Notes: a model not told the origin generated them from the letters alone. DNA of 64,000 bases from Saprospira grandis str. Lewin (GCF_000250635.1 NC_016940.1:3596501-3660500); one strand, 5' to 3'. Positions 17,438-25,766 are shown, counted from the stretch's first letter. Numbers and translations are program-made.

Positions 17438-18112
17438 ATGAAATTTAGAAGATGGGGCCAAAATAGTAGCTCATTCTGGAGCGTTTTAATTTGCCTTTTA
17501 AGTGTTATGTTTTTTTTCGCCTCTTTTAGAGGGAATGAAGGGAAAAAGGTAATCCGTCTAGAGGGTTTTAGTTATAGATATATTCCATATTCCATCCATG
17601 TGGATACAAAAAGTAAATTAGATATTGTTGCTGATTCTACTTTTTATTGGATTGGGAAGAAAAGAACAGCAGAAAATGTAAGTTACATCCCTTTTCATCT
17701 AAAAGGATATGGGGTTCAACGCAAGAAATTAAGGATAGAGGATTCTGATTTTGCTTTTGAATTATCTCTACGGCCAAAAGATCCAGCTGTCACACTTTCT
17801 GTTCTCGGGAAAAAATCTGGGGATGAAGTAAAAAGAGATGATTTGCTTATTGATAAGGCAGATCTTGATGCAGCGCTTATAAATTACAATATTGATCTTC
17901 GTTTCAAAGTTCTTGGATTTGACCTTGCTATTGTGAATGAAAATGAGCAAATTTTGCTCCCTTCTAAAGGAGCAAAATTTAGTGAAGCACAGAAAAAGGC
18001 ACTTAAAGAGTTGAATCAGAGCACATTTATTCTGCTAAAGAATATTCAGGTACAAGCACCTACTGGTCATCCTTTTACAGTAAGTCCTTTTTCTCTATTT
18101 GTATCATTATGA
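17438..18112 (+). CDS. Orphan GldM C-terminal-like domain protein
   Basis: This 224-residue protein has one N-terminal membrane anchor (residues about 12-28, FWSVLICLLSVMFFFASF) followed by a periplasmic domain. The second half resembles the last domain of the gliding protein GldM: a short beta strand (FELSLRPKDPAVTLSVLG), a K/R-D-D-L segment, then LINYNIDLRFKVLGFDLAIV, an SEAQKKALKELNQSTFILLKNI helix-strand unit, and PTGHPFTVSPFSLFV at the end. In GldM that domain reaches toward the GldK/GldN ring of the T9SS motor. The coiled-coil and D1-D2 parts of GldM (normally about 500 residues in all) are missing. It may compete with or modify GldM contacts. The assignment is from remembered motif pattern and needs a profile search. 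Confidence 0.6.
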   Translation: MKFRRWGQNSSSFWSVLICLLSVMFFFASFRGNEGKKVIRLEGFSYRYIPYSIHVDTKSKLDIVADSTFYWIGKKRTAENVSYIPFHLKGYGVQRKKLRIEDSDFAFELSLRPKDPAVTLSVLGKKSGDEVKRDDLLIDKADLDAALINYNIDLRFKVLGFDLAIVNENEQILLPSKGAKFSEAQKKALKELNQSTFILLKNIQVQAPTGHPFTVSPFSLFVSL

Positions 18113-18357
18113 ATTAGGTGTTCGCTTGTTTATGATAGCTCATTTTTGTTGCTCTGGGTTTTCGCCTAGATATATACTGGTGCAGTTGTCTTCTTTAGGT
18201 ATTACTAGATAGTGGAGTCGAGCTCCACGCACTGTAACCTTATTCTACATTCTACCTTTTAAAGGAGTCTAGTTATCTTAGCGGCCCCTCTTGGGGGCAA
18301 ACATATTTGTATTGACATCTTGAGGTAAAGATTATATCAAGATGAAAAATTATCGGC

Positions 18358-18912
18358 ATGTTGAAAATCAGGTTGTTAGTAATGGGGCTTTTTGTAATAT
18401 TTTCTTGTAAAACAAGGCAAGTGGATCAATATGATAGTTTGAAAAAGGATAAAATAAAATTAGAGTGTTATAGGTTGCTTTATAAATACTACGAATTTGA
18501 TAAAAAAGACAGAGCGTATAAGTTTTGTGGTATAGATAAAAGCATGAAAAACTCTAGTTTAAATAATCTTAGTGATGATTTACCCCCATGCGACTGTGTA
18601 GAATCAGTATTGGAATGTGATATTGAAATAGAGGATTTTGACAAAAATGCAACTGAACATGGGTTCCTAAGTGAAGACATCAAATATGCTACATTTAGAG
18701 TGAAAATGGGGAATAAAGAGGTCGTCTTAGCAGATCAGAATGGAAGAGTAAAACCAGATGTTTATTTTTATGGAATTATTTACTCTTTTGATAATGAGGA
18801 GATTATTGTTAAGGGGATGCTTCTTGACCGGGTTGTATCTGACCCCTTTGATTATTCTGAGAGGTTTAATGATGAATTTAAAAAAGCAATGAATATTAAG
18901 TCAGCTAGCTAG
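18358..18912 (+). CDS. Hypothetical lipoprotein
   Basis: This 184-residue protein starts MLKIRLLVMGLFVIFSCKTR with a lipobox (IFSC, Cys 17). The mature part is charged and contains PPCDCVESVLECDIEIEDF with three closely spaced Cys residues. No family was recognised. It is followed 40 bp later by GC-rich element copy 6. A 245-bp gap upstream contains no feature I could identify. AT-rich like its neighbours. Confidence 0.7.
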   Translation: MLKIRLLVMGLFVIFSCKTRQVDQYDSLKKDKIKLECYRLLYKYYEFDKKDRAYKFCGIDKSMKNSSLNNLSDDLPPCDCVESVLECDIEIEDFDKNATEHGFLSEDIKYATFRVKMGNKEVVLADQNGRVKPDVYFYGIIYSFDNEEIIVKGMLLDRVVSDPFDYSERFNDEFKKAMNIKSAS

Positions 18913-18953
18913 GGTATTCATCTTCAGGCCAGTAGCCCTATCTATATTGATTT

Positions 18954-19019
18954 GTTCTTGGGGCCTCCCGCCTTTGGCGGGCGGTTACTCCCTTTGGTCG
19001 TCGAAGACGGACTAAAGGG
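18954..19019. repeat. GC-rich modular element, copy 6 (left part, split by the IS)
   Basis: It begins TTCTTGGGGCCTCCCGCC and continues through GGTTACTCCCTTTGGTCGTC until the IS left end at 19020. The remainder resumes at 20229 with GGGCTTGTTGTGGCC. Joined across the insertion, the sequence resembles the uninterrupted copies at 26661 and 51526. Confidence 0.85.
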
Positions 19020-19088
19020 TGTAGCCTGCCCAAAAAAGCAACCATTAGTTATAGAAAATAATTATCTTAAAGAACAAAAACTAAAAGG

Positions 19089-19388
19089 ATGCGAAAAAGT
19101 AAATTCACGGAAAAGCAGAAGTTATCAATTTTAGCTGAGCACGACAGCGGCCTTAGCGTGGCAGATTTGTGTAGAAAGCACCAAATAAGCCCAGCCACTT
19201 TCTATAAATGGAAAAGATCCAAAGAGCAAGAAGTTGACGATAAAGAGCGTTTAATCAAGGAATTAGAGGCCCAAAATACTCGTTTAAAAAAGATGTATGC
19301 AGACTTAAGCATGAATTATGAAATTTTAGAAGAGGGCTATGTAATGGCAAAAAAGCACTTAACCCCAAAAGACAAGAAAGAGTCATAG
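19089..19388 (+). CDS. IS3-family transposase OrfA (HTH protein)
   Basis: This 99-residue protein has a helix-turn-helix of the Tnp_1 type (FTEKQKLSILAEHDSGLSVA, then DLCRKHQISPATFYKWKR) followed by a leucine-zipper-like coiled coil (RLIKELEAQNTRLKKMYADL). In IS3 elements OrfA binds the terminal inverted repeats, and OrfAB made by -1 frameshifting is the active transposase. The slippery AAAAAAG at 19349-19355 lies near the end of the gene in the expected place. OrfA appears intact, but the orfB it should join is broken. Confidence 0.93.
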   Translation: MRKSKFTEKQKLSILAEHDSGLSVADLCRKHQISPATFYKWKRSKEQEVDDKERLIKELEAQNTRLKKMYADLSMNYEILEEGYVMAKKHLTPKDKKES

Positions 19389-20195
19389 ACGAGCTGTCCA
19401 AGAAGTACAGTGTGCGTCGAATCTGTGTCGTTTTGGGGTTTCGTCGTCAAACATACTATAAACGAAAGTCAGGTCATCGGCCAGAAGTAGTCGATGATCA
19501 AATCGCTAAATTACTGCATGAAGTCACGAAATAATATTTAGCTTGGGGCTTTTGGAAGGTTTTTCATTACATTAGAAATCAAGGTGTTATCTTCAATCAT
19601 AAGAAGGTGTATAGAATCTGGAAGAGAGAAAAATTAATACTTAAGACAGCGCCCAAAGCGTCAGCGTATTCGCCGAAAATTTGAACCTATCTCTTTGCCC
19701 AAGGAGGTAAATAAGGGTTGGTCTATGGATTTTTTAAGCGATTGGGTCATGAGCTCAGATAAGAAATCGGTCCGAATTATCAACATTATGGATGAGACCT
19801 CAAGGCGAGCTTTGTGGACAGAAGCCCATCAAAGTATCTCTGCAAAAAAGCTTACTGATGTACTTGATAAAGTACTGGATTACAGAGGTAAACCTGACTA
19901 TATTCGTTGCGATAATGGGCCAGAATTCATCTCTAAAAAGTTAGCTGCTTGGGCCCAAAAACATGATATTGAATTAAAGTTCATCCAGCCAGGAAAACCT
20001 ACCCAAAATGCATTTATTGAGCGATTAAATAAAACTTTGAGAACAGAGTGTTTAAACTTATCTTGGTTCCACTCTTTAGAAGAACTAAATGAGGAAATTC
20101 AAAATTGGTTTCAGCACTACAATTTTAATCGTCCCCACCAAAGTCTGGGAAATATTAGCCCATATGACTTTGAAAGGACGATGTTAGATGTATAG
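19355..20195 (+). pseudogene. IS3-family transposase OrfB, in-frame stop and frameshift
   Basis: Reading in the -1 frame from the slippery site gives ALNPKRQERVIDELSKKYS and then RRICVVLGFRRQTYYKRK, the typical OrfB N-terminus, up to a TAA at 19532-19534. The same frame continues beyond the stop with LAWGFWKVFHYIRNQG and VYRIWKREKLILKT, then shifts near 19641-19652 into the frame of the catalytic domain, which is intact from about 19695. That domain has D in WSMDFLSDW, D in IRCDNGPEF and E in AFIERLNKTLRTE, the DDE triad of the rve integrase core. One stop and one frameshift make it a pseudogene. An isolated 166-residue catalytic fragment could still be translated from ATG 19725 or an upstream alternative start. 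Confidence 0.92.
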
Positions 20196-20586
20196 TATTT
20201 TTTGGTTGCACCTTACGGGTAGGCTACAAGGGCTTGTTGTGGCCGTTTGGCCTTCGGCCATGGCGGCTTTGCCGCCCGTTATTCATCGCCTAGGGACAAG
20301 CCCCTAGGCTAACCTAATGGAGTCAGCCCTAAAGGGCCTCAAATGATGATTTACGGCTTTGCTCTGTTGTGATTGCAGAGAAGGGCCACATCCAAAGGCC
20401 CTCGCAGAGGGCTGTCTGAAAAAACTAGCCTAGGGGCTTGTCCCTAGGCGCAGGAAAGGGCAGACACAAGATTTTAATATTAGTCCCTCAACTTTTTCTT
20501 GGGGGTGGAAAAGGAGAGATAAAGAAAGGGTCTTTTAGTGGTTGGGCAGTTTTGGCCCCATGGGCTGAAGCCCATGCTTGTAGACT

Positions 20587-20877
20587 GAGCAAACTGGCGG
20601 GCTAAAGCCCTTGTTTGCTATAAAAATGGAAAAATTAGCTTCAAGAAAAACAACAACCGTCCAACCACAACCGCAAAGAAAAATCCCCTCGAATGAGGGG
20701 ATGACAATTTTTTCAATAGCCTAGGGCCTTGGCCCTAGGGGTGGCCGAAGGCCAAATTGGCCTAGGGGCCTGCAAGGGGGCCGCGCAGCGGCAGACCAAG
20801 GGCGAAGCCCGCAGGGCCGAGCAGACCTGCGAGCCCTGCAAGGGCCCGGCCGCCGCAGGTGGCAGGCCCCAAAAAAA
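20587..20877. repeat. 291-bp direct repeat, left copy
   Basis: It matches 23829-24119 with three substitutions and no gaps. It covers the GCGGGCTAAAGCCC hairpin, an A-rich linker, a CCCCTCGAATGAGGGG hairpin, a CCTAGGGCC/GGCCCTAGG dyad and all of GC-rich copy 7. Confidence 0.9.
20759..20877. repeat. GC-rich modular element, copy 7
   Basis: It runs from GGCCTAGGGGCCTGCAAGG to GGCCCC plus seven A and ends 57 bp before the gene at 20935. Confidence 0.85.
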
Positions 20878-20934
20878 GAATAAAGATATTTACTGATACC
20901 GCACAGCTATTTTGAGAAAATAGAAGTTGGAACT

Positions 20935-21402
20935 ATGAATTTAGATATGAAATCAATGTTTATGTATTATGCTATAATAATTATATTTATCTTGGCAGCG
21001 AGTAATTTATATGCTCAAGAAGATAGCTGTTTTATCGAAAATTACAAGAAAAATCCTGAACATGCAGAGATGTTTGGGTTTGAGAACAGGGCTGTTTTTA
21101 TCCTTGAATTAGGCCATCTGCTTAAGTGCGATAAAAAAGTTAAAAAGGAGTTGAGTGAAGACTTAAAGGGGGGAATTAGGTTAAAAGTTTTTTTAAATAA
21201 GTCCTTAACAGAAGTAGATTCTGTGCAAGTTCATGGTCTAAGACTTAGCCCTAAAAAGTTAAGGCGCTTATTGAGACGAATGCGGAAAAAAGCAAAAATT
21301 ATAAGGACTTGTTTGGCTGTTAATTATTATGCAACAGAAGCAAATCCGCCATCTATGAATATCACAACAACCAAAAGTATTGTTCTCGTTTTTGCGAAAT
21401 AG
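20935..21402 (+). CDS. Hypothetical secreted protein
   Basis: This 155-residue protein has a signal-peptide-like start (MFMYYAIIIIFILAASNLYA, cleavage likely after YAQ). Start codons at 20935, 20947 or 20953 are all possible. The mature protein is strongly basic in its second half (SPKKLRRLLRRMRKKAKIIR) and ends in a beta-strand-like segment (TTTKSIVLVFAK). No family was recognised. A TonB-C-like fold was considered because of the RLKVFLNKS...D...VHGL pattern but is not supported well enough to call. It is followed 58 bp later by another lipoprotein gene on the same strand. Confidence 0.65.
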   Translation: MNLDMKSMFMYYAIIIIFILAASNLYAQEDSCFIENYKKNPEHAEMFGFENRAVFILELGHLLKCDKKVKKELSEDLKGGIRLKVFLNKSLTEVDSVQVHGLRLSPKKLRRLLRRMRKKAKIIRTCLAVNYYATEANPPSMNITTTKSIVLVFAK

Positions 21403-21459
21403 CTATTAGGTACTGCAGCGGCTGAAGGCAGCTGATATTTAGGGACTAAAAGATATGTT

Positions 21460-22398
21460 ATGAAGCTTGTTTACTTGTTGGCAGGAGTTTTTATTTTTAA
21501 TTCATGTCAATTATTGAGGTTAGAGAAAAGAGAGGCAACAGCAGAGCCCGTGGAGCAGTTCTATTTTCCGTCTGGTGACGGAAAATGGGGGGTATATGGG
21601 TTCCCAGATATAGAGAATTGTTATTCTTTTGAGATAAATGAAGAAGATAGCTTTAGGTTCGTAGTAGATAGTCTTCTATTCAAAGGGCAAAGGTCTGGAT
21701 CTAAAATCCACTTTGAATTGGGTGACTCTTTAGCTAGTTATTATATCAAGGGGCAGTTTCAGATTCCTACTGAATATGTACTAAAACCTCAAAAAAATAA
21801 GACTGGAGAGCGAAGCAATAGCTGGATTATCGAAAGAATTCCATTGCGTATAGGGCATTGGTACTATAGTCGTGATGGAGAAAGATCTTTGGGTTACTAT
21901 CATAGCACTAAGGTATCGGCAGATTCACTTGCAAAGGATGAGCATTATATTAACTTAGTCGGAAAGTTAGAAAAAACAGCATTATTAGGACTACCAGTAA
22001 AATTTAAATCGCCTCATAGATCCCATCTACAAATTGTGGAGGGAGATAGCTTTAATTTAAAAGTGGATACATTTGCTTTTCAAGGTTTCTTGCAAGCTGA
22101 TACTTTATACTTCGAATTTGGGGAAGAAAACCAAGATGGATACATAAAAGGACAGTTTTGTATATCGTCAAAAAGTTATCCTGCACCAAACTATAGGATA
22201 CTAGATCCAGGTAAAGACTTAGAATTTGATTTAGCAATTCCAGAACCTAAAAATAAATTTTATTGGAATCCTAAAAAATCAATAAACTATCATATTAGTT
22301 ATGCTTGTCAAAAAGAAAAATGGGCGTTAAGAGTTGGTAAATGGGAGTATTTGGAAAAGGGAGAACGGATTTTTATTGACTATCCAGCTCTGCAGTGA
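21460..22398 (+). CDS. Hypothetical lipoprotein with internal duplication
   Basis: This 312-residue protein begins MKLVYLLAGVFIFNSCQLL (lipobox FNSC, Cys 16). The mature part contains two similar halves. Half one has EEDSFRFVVDSLLFKGQRSG, a FELGDSLASYYIKGQFQIP block and RIGHWYYSRDGE. Half two has GDSFNLKVDTFAFQGFLQAD, a FEFGEENQDGYIKGQFCIS block and RVGKWEYLEKGE. It is therefore a tandem duplicate of a domain of about 140 residues that I do not recognise. Probably outer-membrane or periplasmic. AT-rich. Confidence 0.7.
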   Translation: MKLVYLLAGVFIFNSCQLLRLEKREATAEPVEQFYFPSGDGKWGVYGFPDIENCYSFEINEEDSFRFVVDSLLFKGQRSGSKIHFELGDSLASYYIKGQFQIPTEYVLKPQKNKTGERSNSWIIERIPLRIGHWYYSRDGERSLGYYHSTKVSADSLAKDEHYINLVGKLEKTALLGLPVKFKSPHRSHLQIVEGDSFNLKVDTFAFQGFLQADTLYFEFGEENQDGYIKGQFCISSKSYPAPNYRILDPGKDLEFDLAIPEPKNKFYWNPKKSINYHISYACQKEKWALRVGKWEYLEKGERIFIDYPALQ

Positions 22399-22480
22399 TC
22401 TTAAGTTGCAGCCATTATAAAATGCTAGTAGTGGCCTAAGTTGAACTGTTTTTAGGTCTATTTAATCAAAAGCAGCGAGT

Positions 22481-22753
22481 ATGATTCTATTTATAGAAAT
22501 AGTTACCTTACTTATTTTACTTGCAGGGAATATCCTTTACCTTAAGCGAGGTCGAGCTAGAAGTACGCCCAAAGTCGTATTTTGGGGCATAGAAATAGAA
22601 AGAATAGATGCATTGGGTTTTCTAATAATGTCACTGTTGCAATTAGACTTTTTAAATCAATTTTTGGATTTATTGATTCTACTTGCCGTTTTATTTTTTG
22701 TAGTTACCCATCTGCGGATAAAGCAAGTAATTAAAAACAAAGAAGGAAGCTGA
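22481..22753 (+). CDS. Small membrane protein
   Basis: This 90-residue protein has an N-terminal helix (ILFIEIVTLLILLAGNILYL) and a second long hydrophobic region (FLDLLILLAVLFFVVTHLRI), with a short charged segment between. No family was recognised. Its stop overlaps the start of the next lipoprotein gene by one base (TGATG at 22751-22755), so the two are translationally coupled and probably work together. Confidence 0.65.
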   Translation: MILFIEIVTLLILLAGNILYLKRGRARSTPKVVFWGIEIERIDALGFLIMSLLQLDFLNQFLDLLILLAVLFFVVTHLRIKQVIKNKEGS

Positions 22754-23535
22754 TGAGAGGATATTGGCTATTTATTGTTTTCGTCTGCAGCCTGGCTTGT
22801 CAATCGAGACAGCCTAATGAAAAGGCAAGCGAAAAAGCTTTTTCCTACCGCTCTATTTCAGAAGGAAATCTGATTATCTATATGGTAGAGGAGGCCAACA
22901 ATATTTCTATAGCAGCTATTTTAGATCGCATCGAAAGAGAGAGTGGAATCTCTGAAGTGGAAGCGGATAGTCGTTTTTTAAGAGCGTTTGATCTGGCCAA
23001 TATGGGAGCTGTTGAGCTCTATGAGTTGAATCTGAAGCAAGAAGGAAGGCCTCGCATAGCGCCTACTAAGTATTATTGTCTACGGTCTAAGCGGCTAAAT
23101 AAGCTCTTTTATATCCCTCTAGAGAAATATTTTCTGCTTAAACTTAATCCCTCAACAGATACTTATGTATTTAGCGGCATAGACCAAGGAGGTAAAAGAG
23201 CCTACTATACTATATTCGGCTTTGATGCTATTTCTGGGATGCCTAAACTCAAATGGTCCTCCCTTAGACATTGTGAAATACCTGTTTTTATACGGACTCC
23301 AGACAGCTACTGCCAGCGTTATCTAAATGATAGCTTAGCCTTTAAAAATGAGGATGTTAATGGCGATGGGTATTTAGATGTGGTATTTGAGGGGCTCAGG
23401 AAGAGTAGCTGTATGGACAAAAATAGGAAGGAACAAGAGATTAAGTTTAGTATTCTAATGAAGCCAGATCTCGAAAAATTAGAGTTGATTTTATCGGATG
23501 AAAGCATCTGTGATATGGATTGGAATATGAACTAG
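22753..23535 (+). CDS. Hypothetical lipoprotein with one FG-GAP/EF-like motif
   Basis: This 260-residue protein starts MRGYWLFIVFVCSLACQSRQ (lipobox SLAC, Cys 16). Near the C-terminus EDVNGDGYLDVVFEGLR is the D-x-N-x-D-G-x-x-D calcium-binding loop seen in FG-GAP/VCBS repeats, present here once. The rest is not recognised. It is coupled to the small membrane protein upstream. The stop at 23535 is followed within 2 bp by GC-rich element copy 8. Confidence 0.68.
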   Translation: MRGYWLFIVFVCSLACQSRQPNEKASEKAFSYRSISEGNLIIYMVEEANNISIAAILDRIERESGISEVEADSRFLRAFDLANMGAVELYELNLKQEGRPRIAPTKYYCLRSKRLNKLFYIPLEKYFLLKLNPSTDTYVFSGIDQGGKRAYYTIFGFDAISGMPKLKWSSLRHCEIPVFIRTPDSYCQRYLNDSLAFKNEDVNGDGYLDVVFEGLRKSSCMDKNRKEQEIKFSILMKPDLEKLELILSDESICDMDWNMN

Positions 23536-23536
23536 T

Positions 23537-23742
23537 TCTTGGGGCCTCCCGCCTTTGGCGGGCGGTTACTCCCGTTGGTCGTCGAACTGCGAACTTTGGC
23601 GGGCGGTTACTCCCGTTGGTCGTCGAACTGCGAACTAAAGTTCTTGTTGTCGTTCGGCAGCTCGCTGCTCGCTCGGCCCTGCGCAAAAAACAAGTTTTTG
23701 CTTGGTCTGCGGCTTTGCCGCACTGCCTACCATCGCTAGGCC
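23537..23742. repeat. GC-rich modular element, copy 8, with 41-bp tandem duplication
   Basis: It starts TTGGGGCCTCCCGCC right after the upstream stop codon. A 41-bp segment (23554-23594, beginning TTTGGCGGGCGGTTACTCCC) is exactly repeated at 23595-23635. The core is the CAGCTCGCTGCTCGCTCGGC variant. Confidence 0.85.
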
Positions 23743-23828
23743 GCTCAACTGTCTTTTTTCTTTTAGCTTTCTTCTTTGGCAGCTGGGCGGTTTTGGCCCC
23801 ATGGGCTGAAGCCCATGGTTCTGGGTCT

Positions 23829-24119
23829 GAGCAAACTGGCGGGCTAAAGCCCTTGTTTGCTATAAAAATGGAAAAATTAGCTTCAAGAAAAACAACAACC
23901 GTCCAACCACAACCGCAAAGAAAAATCCCCTCGAATGAGGGGATGACAATTTTTTCAATAGCCTAGGGCCTTGGCCCTAGGGGTGGCCGAAGGCCAAATT
24001 GGCCTAGGGGCCTGAAAGGGGGCCGCGCAGCGGCAGACCAAGGGCGAAGCCCGCAGGGCCGAGCAAACCTGCGAGCCCTGCAAGGGCCCGGCCGCCGCAG
24101 GCGGCAGGCCCCAAAAAAA
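23829..24119. repeat. 291-bp direct repeat, right copy, including GC-rich copy 9
   Basis: This is the partner of 20587-20877, 3242 bp away. GC-rich copy 9 occupies 24001-24119. The high identity implies recent duplication or gene conversion between intergenic regions. Confidence 0.9.
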
Positions 24120-24255
24120 TATATCTAGGCTCTTTTTGAGAAGGAGTCTTGTCGCATTATTTTTTGAGGATAAGCAGGCGCCAAAGGGGGAGCGTTTATC
24201 ATCTAGGGGGAAAAGGGGGCGCTCTGGGAAATTCAGAATACTATAAAATAGATGA

Positions 24256-24780
24256 ATGTTTAGAACTGTTATTGGGCTGTTATTTTTAGCCATAACCCTT
24301 AATGCTCAAGATTTAAGCACTAAAACTTTTTCGGAACAGTTGTCGGATTTAAAGTTAAGCAATATTAAGTCTGGACTTTTAATGACTGCTAGTCGAAATG
24401 ACACGCTTTCTGCCTTATTTTACAACTCAACATTTAATGAGTTGCATAAGGTTGATTTGGCCTCTTTAGTCAATCCTGAGCAGAATATGTTTTATGTAAC
24501 TTCAGGCCAAGCTTACTTAAATATGAGGGCTGGTTTCCTGAGCTCAAAGCTGCTCACTACTTATGAATTAGGAGATACTGGGGAGCTCATATACCTTATT
24601 ATGCAAAAACAATATCATTACCACGATAGTCAGGAGAATGCTTGTGAATTGAGTAGGATTTTATATTACTCGGATCGTCGTGGAGTATTTAAAATAGAAG
24701 ATTTAGAAACAAAAAATATAGAAGATTGCAAGGCATTAAAATGGTTGTATTTAGCTGGAGATTTTCACAGCAGGCTTTAA
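24256..24780 (+). CDS. Hypothetical secreted protein (paralogue trio, member 1)
   Basis: This 174-residue protein has a signal peptide (FRTVIGLLFLAITLNAQ). Its central part (LSSKLLTTYEL, YLIMQKQYHYH, SRILYYSDRRGVFKIEDL) resembles the two following genes, which share a K-LL segment and a strand-turn-strand ending in Y-x3-RR-x-F-x-I. The stop overlaps the start of the next gene (TAATG at 24778-24782). No known family was recognised. The first of three small secreted paralogues in a row. Confidence 0.68.
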   Translation: MFRTVIGLLFLAITLNAQDLSTKTFSEQLSDLKLSNIKSGLLMTASRNDTLSALFYNSTFNELHKVDLASLVNPEQNMFYVTSGQAYLNMRAGFLSSKLLTTYELGDTGELIYLIMQKQYHYHDSQENACELSRILYYSDRRGVFKIEDLETKNIEDCKALKWLYLAGDFHSRL

Positions 24781-25241
24781 TGCGAGTTTTAGCACTACTT
24801 ACTTTTTTCGTTTTGCCTTTTTGGGCAAAAGGGCAGGGGGGAGATAGTTTATTGATGCAAGCTAAATTATTAACGGTTTCTGCATATCGTCAGCTTCCAA
24901 AAGATAGTCTTTTAGCGTTGTTGCAGCAGCAGCCTGCGGAGATTTATAAGGCGAAGAAATTAAAGGGCTTTTATTTGATTAAAATTAATTCGAAGCAAGC
25001 GGCGGATAGTTATAATTCCTGTGTTTTTTATTTGGTGTATGAAGAGCGGCGGCGGCAATTTTATCGAATAGCAGGTTTTGATCAGCGAGAATATTTAGCC
25101 TTTAGAAGGCGAGTTCGAGGGCGGCGTTTATTTTGGGGCGAGAAAGCGATTCGTAGAGATTTTTCGGGGCATTTTCCAAGAAGGCAGAGCCGGAGGGTAA
25201 ATTGTGCGGAGGAGATGGAAAAAGAAATAAAAGTATATTAG
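24780..25241 (+). CDS. Hypothetical secreted protein (paralogue trio, member 2)
   Basis: The ATG at 24780, overlapping the previous stop, is chosen because it opens a clean signal peptide (MRVLALLTFFVLPFWAKGQG). A longer frame would extend into the preceding gene without one. The 153-residue product shares with member 3 the sequence AKLL near residue 25 and a core of FYLIKIN...VFYLVYEERRRQFYRIAGF. The C-terminus is very basic. No function can be assigned. Confidence 0.68.
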   Translation: MRVLALLTFFVLPFWAKGQGGDSLLMQAKLLTVSAYRQLPKDSLLALLQQQPAEIYKAKKLKGFYLIKINSKQAADSYNSCVFYLVYEERRRQFYRIAGFDQREYLAFRRRVRGRRLFWGEKAIRRDFSGHFPRRQSRRVNCAEEMEKEIKVY

Positions 25242-25243
25242 TT

Positions 25244-25720
25244 ATGTGGAGATTTGTGATTTACTTTTTCTTTTTGTGGCCAGCCGCTTTATTGGCTCAG
25301 GATAGTTTGTCTAATACGTACTTTAAGGCCAAATTACTTTGCTTGGGCTCTACTGCTTATGCCTCTTATGCAGATGGCATTGCGGCATTAGATGCTGCTA
25401 ATATGCAGTGCTTGAGGGGCCCTAAATTTCCCTCTTTTTTGTTGTTTCGCATTCAATTGCAAGACGCTGCAGCTCCTCATTATGTAGCCTATGACAAAAA
25501 ACGAGATCTCTTTTTGAAAGTAGCAGGATTTAAGAAAAATCAGGGAATTGTTTTCTTTAAAGTTTTGGAAAGAGATCAGCCTATTATGTTAGAAATAAAG
25601 GCATTGGAAACTTATTTTGGCCTAACTCAACAAGATTTTAGCGCCAAAGACTGGAGGTATTTGAGGCGAATAGGGTTTTCTGAAAAAGAACGTACTTTTG
25701 TTGAGCTTGATTTGGAGTAG
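25244..25720 (+). CDS. Hypothetical secreted protein (paralogue trio, member 3)
   Basis: The ATG at 25244, 2 bp after the previous stop, gives a signal peptide (MWRFVIYFFFLWPAALLAQ). The 158-residue product carries FKAKLLCLG and FLLFRIQ...HYVAYDKKRDLFLKVAGF, aligning with member 2, and an extended C-terminal part (LTQQDFSAKDWRYLRRIGF). The three genes are tightly packed and co-oriented, so they are probably one operon that arose by tandem duplication and rapid divergence. Confidence 0.68.
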   Translation: MWRFVIYFFFLWPAALLAQDSLSNTYFKAKLLCLGSTAYASYADGIAALDAANMQCLRGPKFPSFLLFRIQLQDAAAPHYVAYDKKRDLFLKVAGFKKNQGIVFFKVLERDQPIMLEIKALETYFGLTQQDFSAKDWRYLRRIGFSEKERTFVELDLE

Positions 25721-25766
25721 TTGGGGGGCTAAAATCCTCAATCTGACCTACTAAAACGATAACCTA

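Larger units (their letters stand above)
19020..20228 (+). mobile_element. IS3-family insertion sequence, decayed
   Basis: This 1209-bp element has imperfect terminal inverted repeats: TGTAGCCTGCCC...GCAACC at 19020-19043 and the complement TGTAGCCTACCC...GCAACC at 20228-20205. A 4-bp target duplication AGGG is present at 19016-19019 and 20229-20232. Inside are an HTH orfA and a DDE orfB joined by a programmed-frameshift-type A6G at 19349-19355, the layout typical of IS3 elements. The orfB is disabled, so the element is not autonomous. It landed inside a GC-rich repeat element. Confidence 0.92.
20229..20934. other. Repeat-rich gene-free stretch after the IS
   Basis: It holds the right remainder of GC-rich copy 6, a perfect 24-bp inverted repeat pair (20287-20310 and 20427-20450, each containing CCTAGG dyads), a copy of the 150-bp hairpin module (20480-20632), and GC-rich copy 7. 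No open frame with coding character was found. Confidence 0.7.

Noticed and set aside
23520-23966. 148-codon open frame through GC-rich copy 8
   Set aside because: It consists of translated repeat element and hairpins; the same peptides appear at other repeat copies in different frames.
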